IMG/VR virus record: IMGVR_UViG_3300042465_003719
Span: 1-21,887 of that record
DNA: 21,887 nt
Reading direction: 5' to 3' (one strand)
Origin: a virus
The notes beneath the pieces are model-generated. The model saw only the letters and a list, made by a program, of their open reading frames with translations. It had not been told where the DNA came from and made no database searches. A program made the position numbers and the translations under genes. Positions 21,501-21,887 of the stretch are shown here, in pieces; within the stretch, counting starts at the first letter, position 1, and each line of letters begins with the position of its first letter.

Positions 21501-21733
21501 CTGATAAATACACCTACACGATTGTTAGAGCTATCAGTGACTACCTTATTGCGATTATTAGAATCTGAGATTAAAGGTACATAAGCACCTTCAGCAGCAG
21601 TACCGTCATGCCTGTGACCAGATGCTTGAGCAAAGGCATCACGCAATGCGTTATATTCATTGTTAATGGGCGTAGCCCTAACAACTGCGGTAGGTACAAT
21701 ATCCGCTGAAGATTGTCTTACATAACCTGCCAT
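18545..21733 (-). CDS. Tail fibre with YadA-head-like repeats, 1062 residues
   Basis: Probably a trimeric receptor-binding fibre. Residues 1-100 are an N-terminal, probably tail-attaching, domain (NNEYNALRDAF, GHRHDGT). Residues 100-210 hold strand repeats such as DLGTSSLEFKDLYIDGTANI. Residues 214-241 are V-T-G-N / L-T-G-N repeats. Residues 270-411 contain three DP/NP-x4-QDAATK-x-Y-x-D units, two preceded by GGTM-x-GAIAMGTNKITG. Residues 415-457 are an Ala/Ser/Asn-rich trimeric stalk. Residues 578-919 have 21 units of the N-x-A-I-G-Y-x-A-L type, the pattern of the YadA/trimeric autotransporter head beta-roll. The C-terminal domain (930-1062) with PKWQGGTAPSAGN and ASQTKFA is a widespread ending in marine phage fibres. 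AAAGGA lies before the start. The upstream structural gene ends 26 bases away. Confidence 0.93.
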   Translation of the reverse strand: MAGYVRQSSADIVPTAVVRATPINNEYNALRDAFAQASGHRHDGTAAEGAYVPLISDSNNRNKVVTDSSNNRVGVFISVSSSAVEQVRFQDGAFVPVTDNDIDLGTSSLEFKDLYIDGTANIDSLVADTADINGGTIDAAIIGGSTAAAGTFTTLVANTSVTTPSLTVNTSAVIASADINAGTIDGTVIGGASAQAITGTTITATTGFVGPLTGAVTGNVTGNLTGNVTGNVTGNLTGNVTASSGSSTFNNVTINGTLNMDASSAATITNITDPTNAQDAATKNYVDTAISNLIDTAPGTLDTLNELAAALGDDPNFATTVTNSIATKLALAGGTMSGAIAMGTNKITGLGNPTANQDAATKVYVDTADATKLSLSGGTMTGAIAMGTNKITGMGDPSSAQDAATKNYIDTLFGSTTSAAASAAAAATSASNAATSASNASTSASNAAASASAAAASYDSFDDRYLGPKSSAPSVDNDGNALLTGALYWNTTNNQLYVWTGSAWSGATFSAGSFLTTSDIGTNVLAYDSNLQSFVTAFTLPTTDGSANQVLTTNGSGTLSFATVASLSGQTDSATPFETALGYQAGNANTGVNNTFIGYQAGLVNSTGTDNTAVGFKALDANTTGVYNVAIGSNALGTTVNSQNNVAIGYEALLSTTSGQSNIAIGSTALRSQTTSTANVAIGNAALTAITTGGSNVAIGSGTLSGTTSSQSNIGIGQAALRLETSAGNIAIGQEALYYSTSSGGSIAIGFFSQNSATSAVRNTAIGYRSLYSNSTGNYNTAIGYDALFTNTASNNTAIGYLALYANTTGADNVAIGMEALDANTTGNYNVAIGRGALTSSTTASDNTAVGYSALGVNTGAQNTAVGRIALYLNSSGTQNTAVGYAAGGSLTTGSNNIVIGYNADVSSASVSNEVTIGNTSITSTRLRGMVQLNAAMFEQATVSATAATGTINYDTRTQSVLYYTSNASANWTLNIRGASGVSLDSIMSTGQSITVAFLVTNGATAYYQSALQVDSVSVTPKWQGGTAPSAGNASSIDAYVITIIKTGSATFTALASQTKFA
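18977..20002 (-). repeat. Twenty-one NxAIGYxAL units (coding)
   Basis: Residues 578-919 of the fibre hold 21 copies of a motif with spacing of about 14-19 residues, such as NTAIGYDAL, NVAIGMEAL and NTAVGYSAL, often with an N-T-T-G or S-T-T-S linker. This is a solenoid pattern of the YadA head type. Confidence 0.93.
20363..20491 (-). repeat. Ala/Ser/Asn low-complexity stalk (coding)
   Basis: Residues 415-457 of the fibre are almost entirely Ala, Ser, Thr and Asn in a 7-residue rhythm (T-S-A-S-N-A-A), expected to form a trimeric coiled-coil stalk between the two halves of the fibre. Confidence 0.85.
21014..21103 (-). repeat. VTGN/LTGN four-residue repeats (coding, 12-bp period)
   Basis: Residues 211-240 of the fibre run through seven successive copies of (V/L)-T-G-N after an initial LTGA. 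At the DNA level this gives a degenerate 12-bp repeat. Such runs are frequent in fibre shafts of marine phages. Confidence 0.9.
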
Positions 21734-21759
21734 GTCATTGTCCTTTGCCGTCTGTCCCT

Positions 21760-21887
21760 TTAGCGTCTATCATTAAAGGAGTAATTTAAAACAAAACCTT
21801 GAATGGTATGACTTGCATTTGTATCATTAGTGACATATCTAAATGCCACAGAGAAACCAGATCCAGAAAAATTAGATTTAACTACAG
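21760..21887 (-). CDS. C-terminus of an upstream structural (probably tail) protein, partial
   Basis: Only the last 41 residues are in the window. The frame is open from the right edge to TAA at 21760-21762. It contains SGFSVAFRYVTNDTNASHTI and ends GFVLNYSFNDRR, a pair of beta strands with a basic end. The same strand directly upstream of fibre genes suggests a tail tube, baseplate or adaptor protein; the ending is reminiscent of tail tubular or nozzle proteins that finish with a short G-F-x-x-x-Y strand and arginines, but the fragment is too short to name. It ends 26 bases before the fibre start. Confidence 0.8.
   Translation of the reverse strand, partial: VVKSNFSGSGFSVAFRYVTNDTNASHTIQGFVLNYSFNDRR

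Noticed and set aside
18545-21733. Fibre as a bacterial trimeric autotransporter adhesin from a chromosome
   Set aside because: There is no signal peptide or C-terminal membrane anchor; the ends are of phage fibre type and the neighbours are tail genes.

Overview
The window is a piece of a tailed double-stranded DNA phage genome. Genes are tightly packed, stop and start codons often overlap, and there are no rRNA, tRNA, insertion-sequence or CRISPR features. The gene families (a class I ribonucleotide reductase pair, a fibre with repeated N-T-A-I-G-Y-type units, three-segment GTA-type holin, GH24 endolysin, tail assembly chaperone of the DWTQ...YRQALRD type) are those I associate with marine phages. 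The gene order (tail gene end, fibres, lysis genes, then several large Q/N/A-rich virion proteins) suggests a podovirus-like particle. That, and an alphaproteobacterial host, are inferences; no gene here proves either.

Left arm, plus strand (1-4405): the 3' two-thirds or so of nrdA, a stand-alone PD-(D/E)XK-type nuclease, four small unknown proteins, then a sigma70-like promoter and a hairpin with a T-run, nrdB with all its iron ligands and its radical tyrosine, a small Rmf/CrpP-like protein, and a 62-residue protein. This is an early/middle nucleotide-supply module.

Right arm, minus strand (21887-4383, transcribed right to left): the tail end of an upstream structural gene, a 1062-residue fibre, a 666-residue modular tail protein, a tail assembly chaperone, three small membrane proteins (one too short for routine ORF calling, one a GTA-type holin), a class III nucleotide cyclase with a Sel1-like C-terminal half, a GH24 endolysin, then five genes for probable internal or ejected virion proteins of 1180, 67, 177, 466 and 1127 residues. 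The two arms converge and their last genes overlap tail to tail by 23 bases.

The most interesting item is the class III cyclase at 13919-15151. It sits between holin and endolysin in an otherwise ordinary late operon, keeps both metal-binding aspartates and the transition-state Asn/Arg pair, but has Asn where adenylate cyclases carry the base-reading Lys. A phage making a cyclic nucleotide late in infection could be altering host signalling, timing lysis, or interfering with nucleotide-based defence. Also notable is a near-continuous run of about thirty 11-residue helical repeats in the 1180-residue virion protein, next to a duplicated module and a perfect 30-bp tandem repeat.
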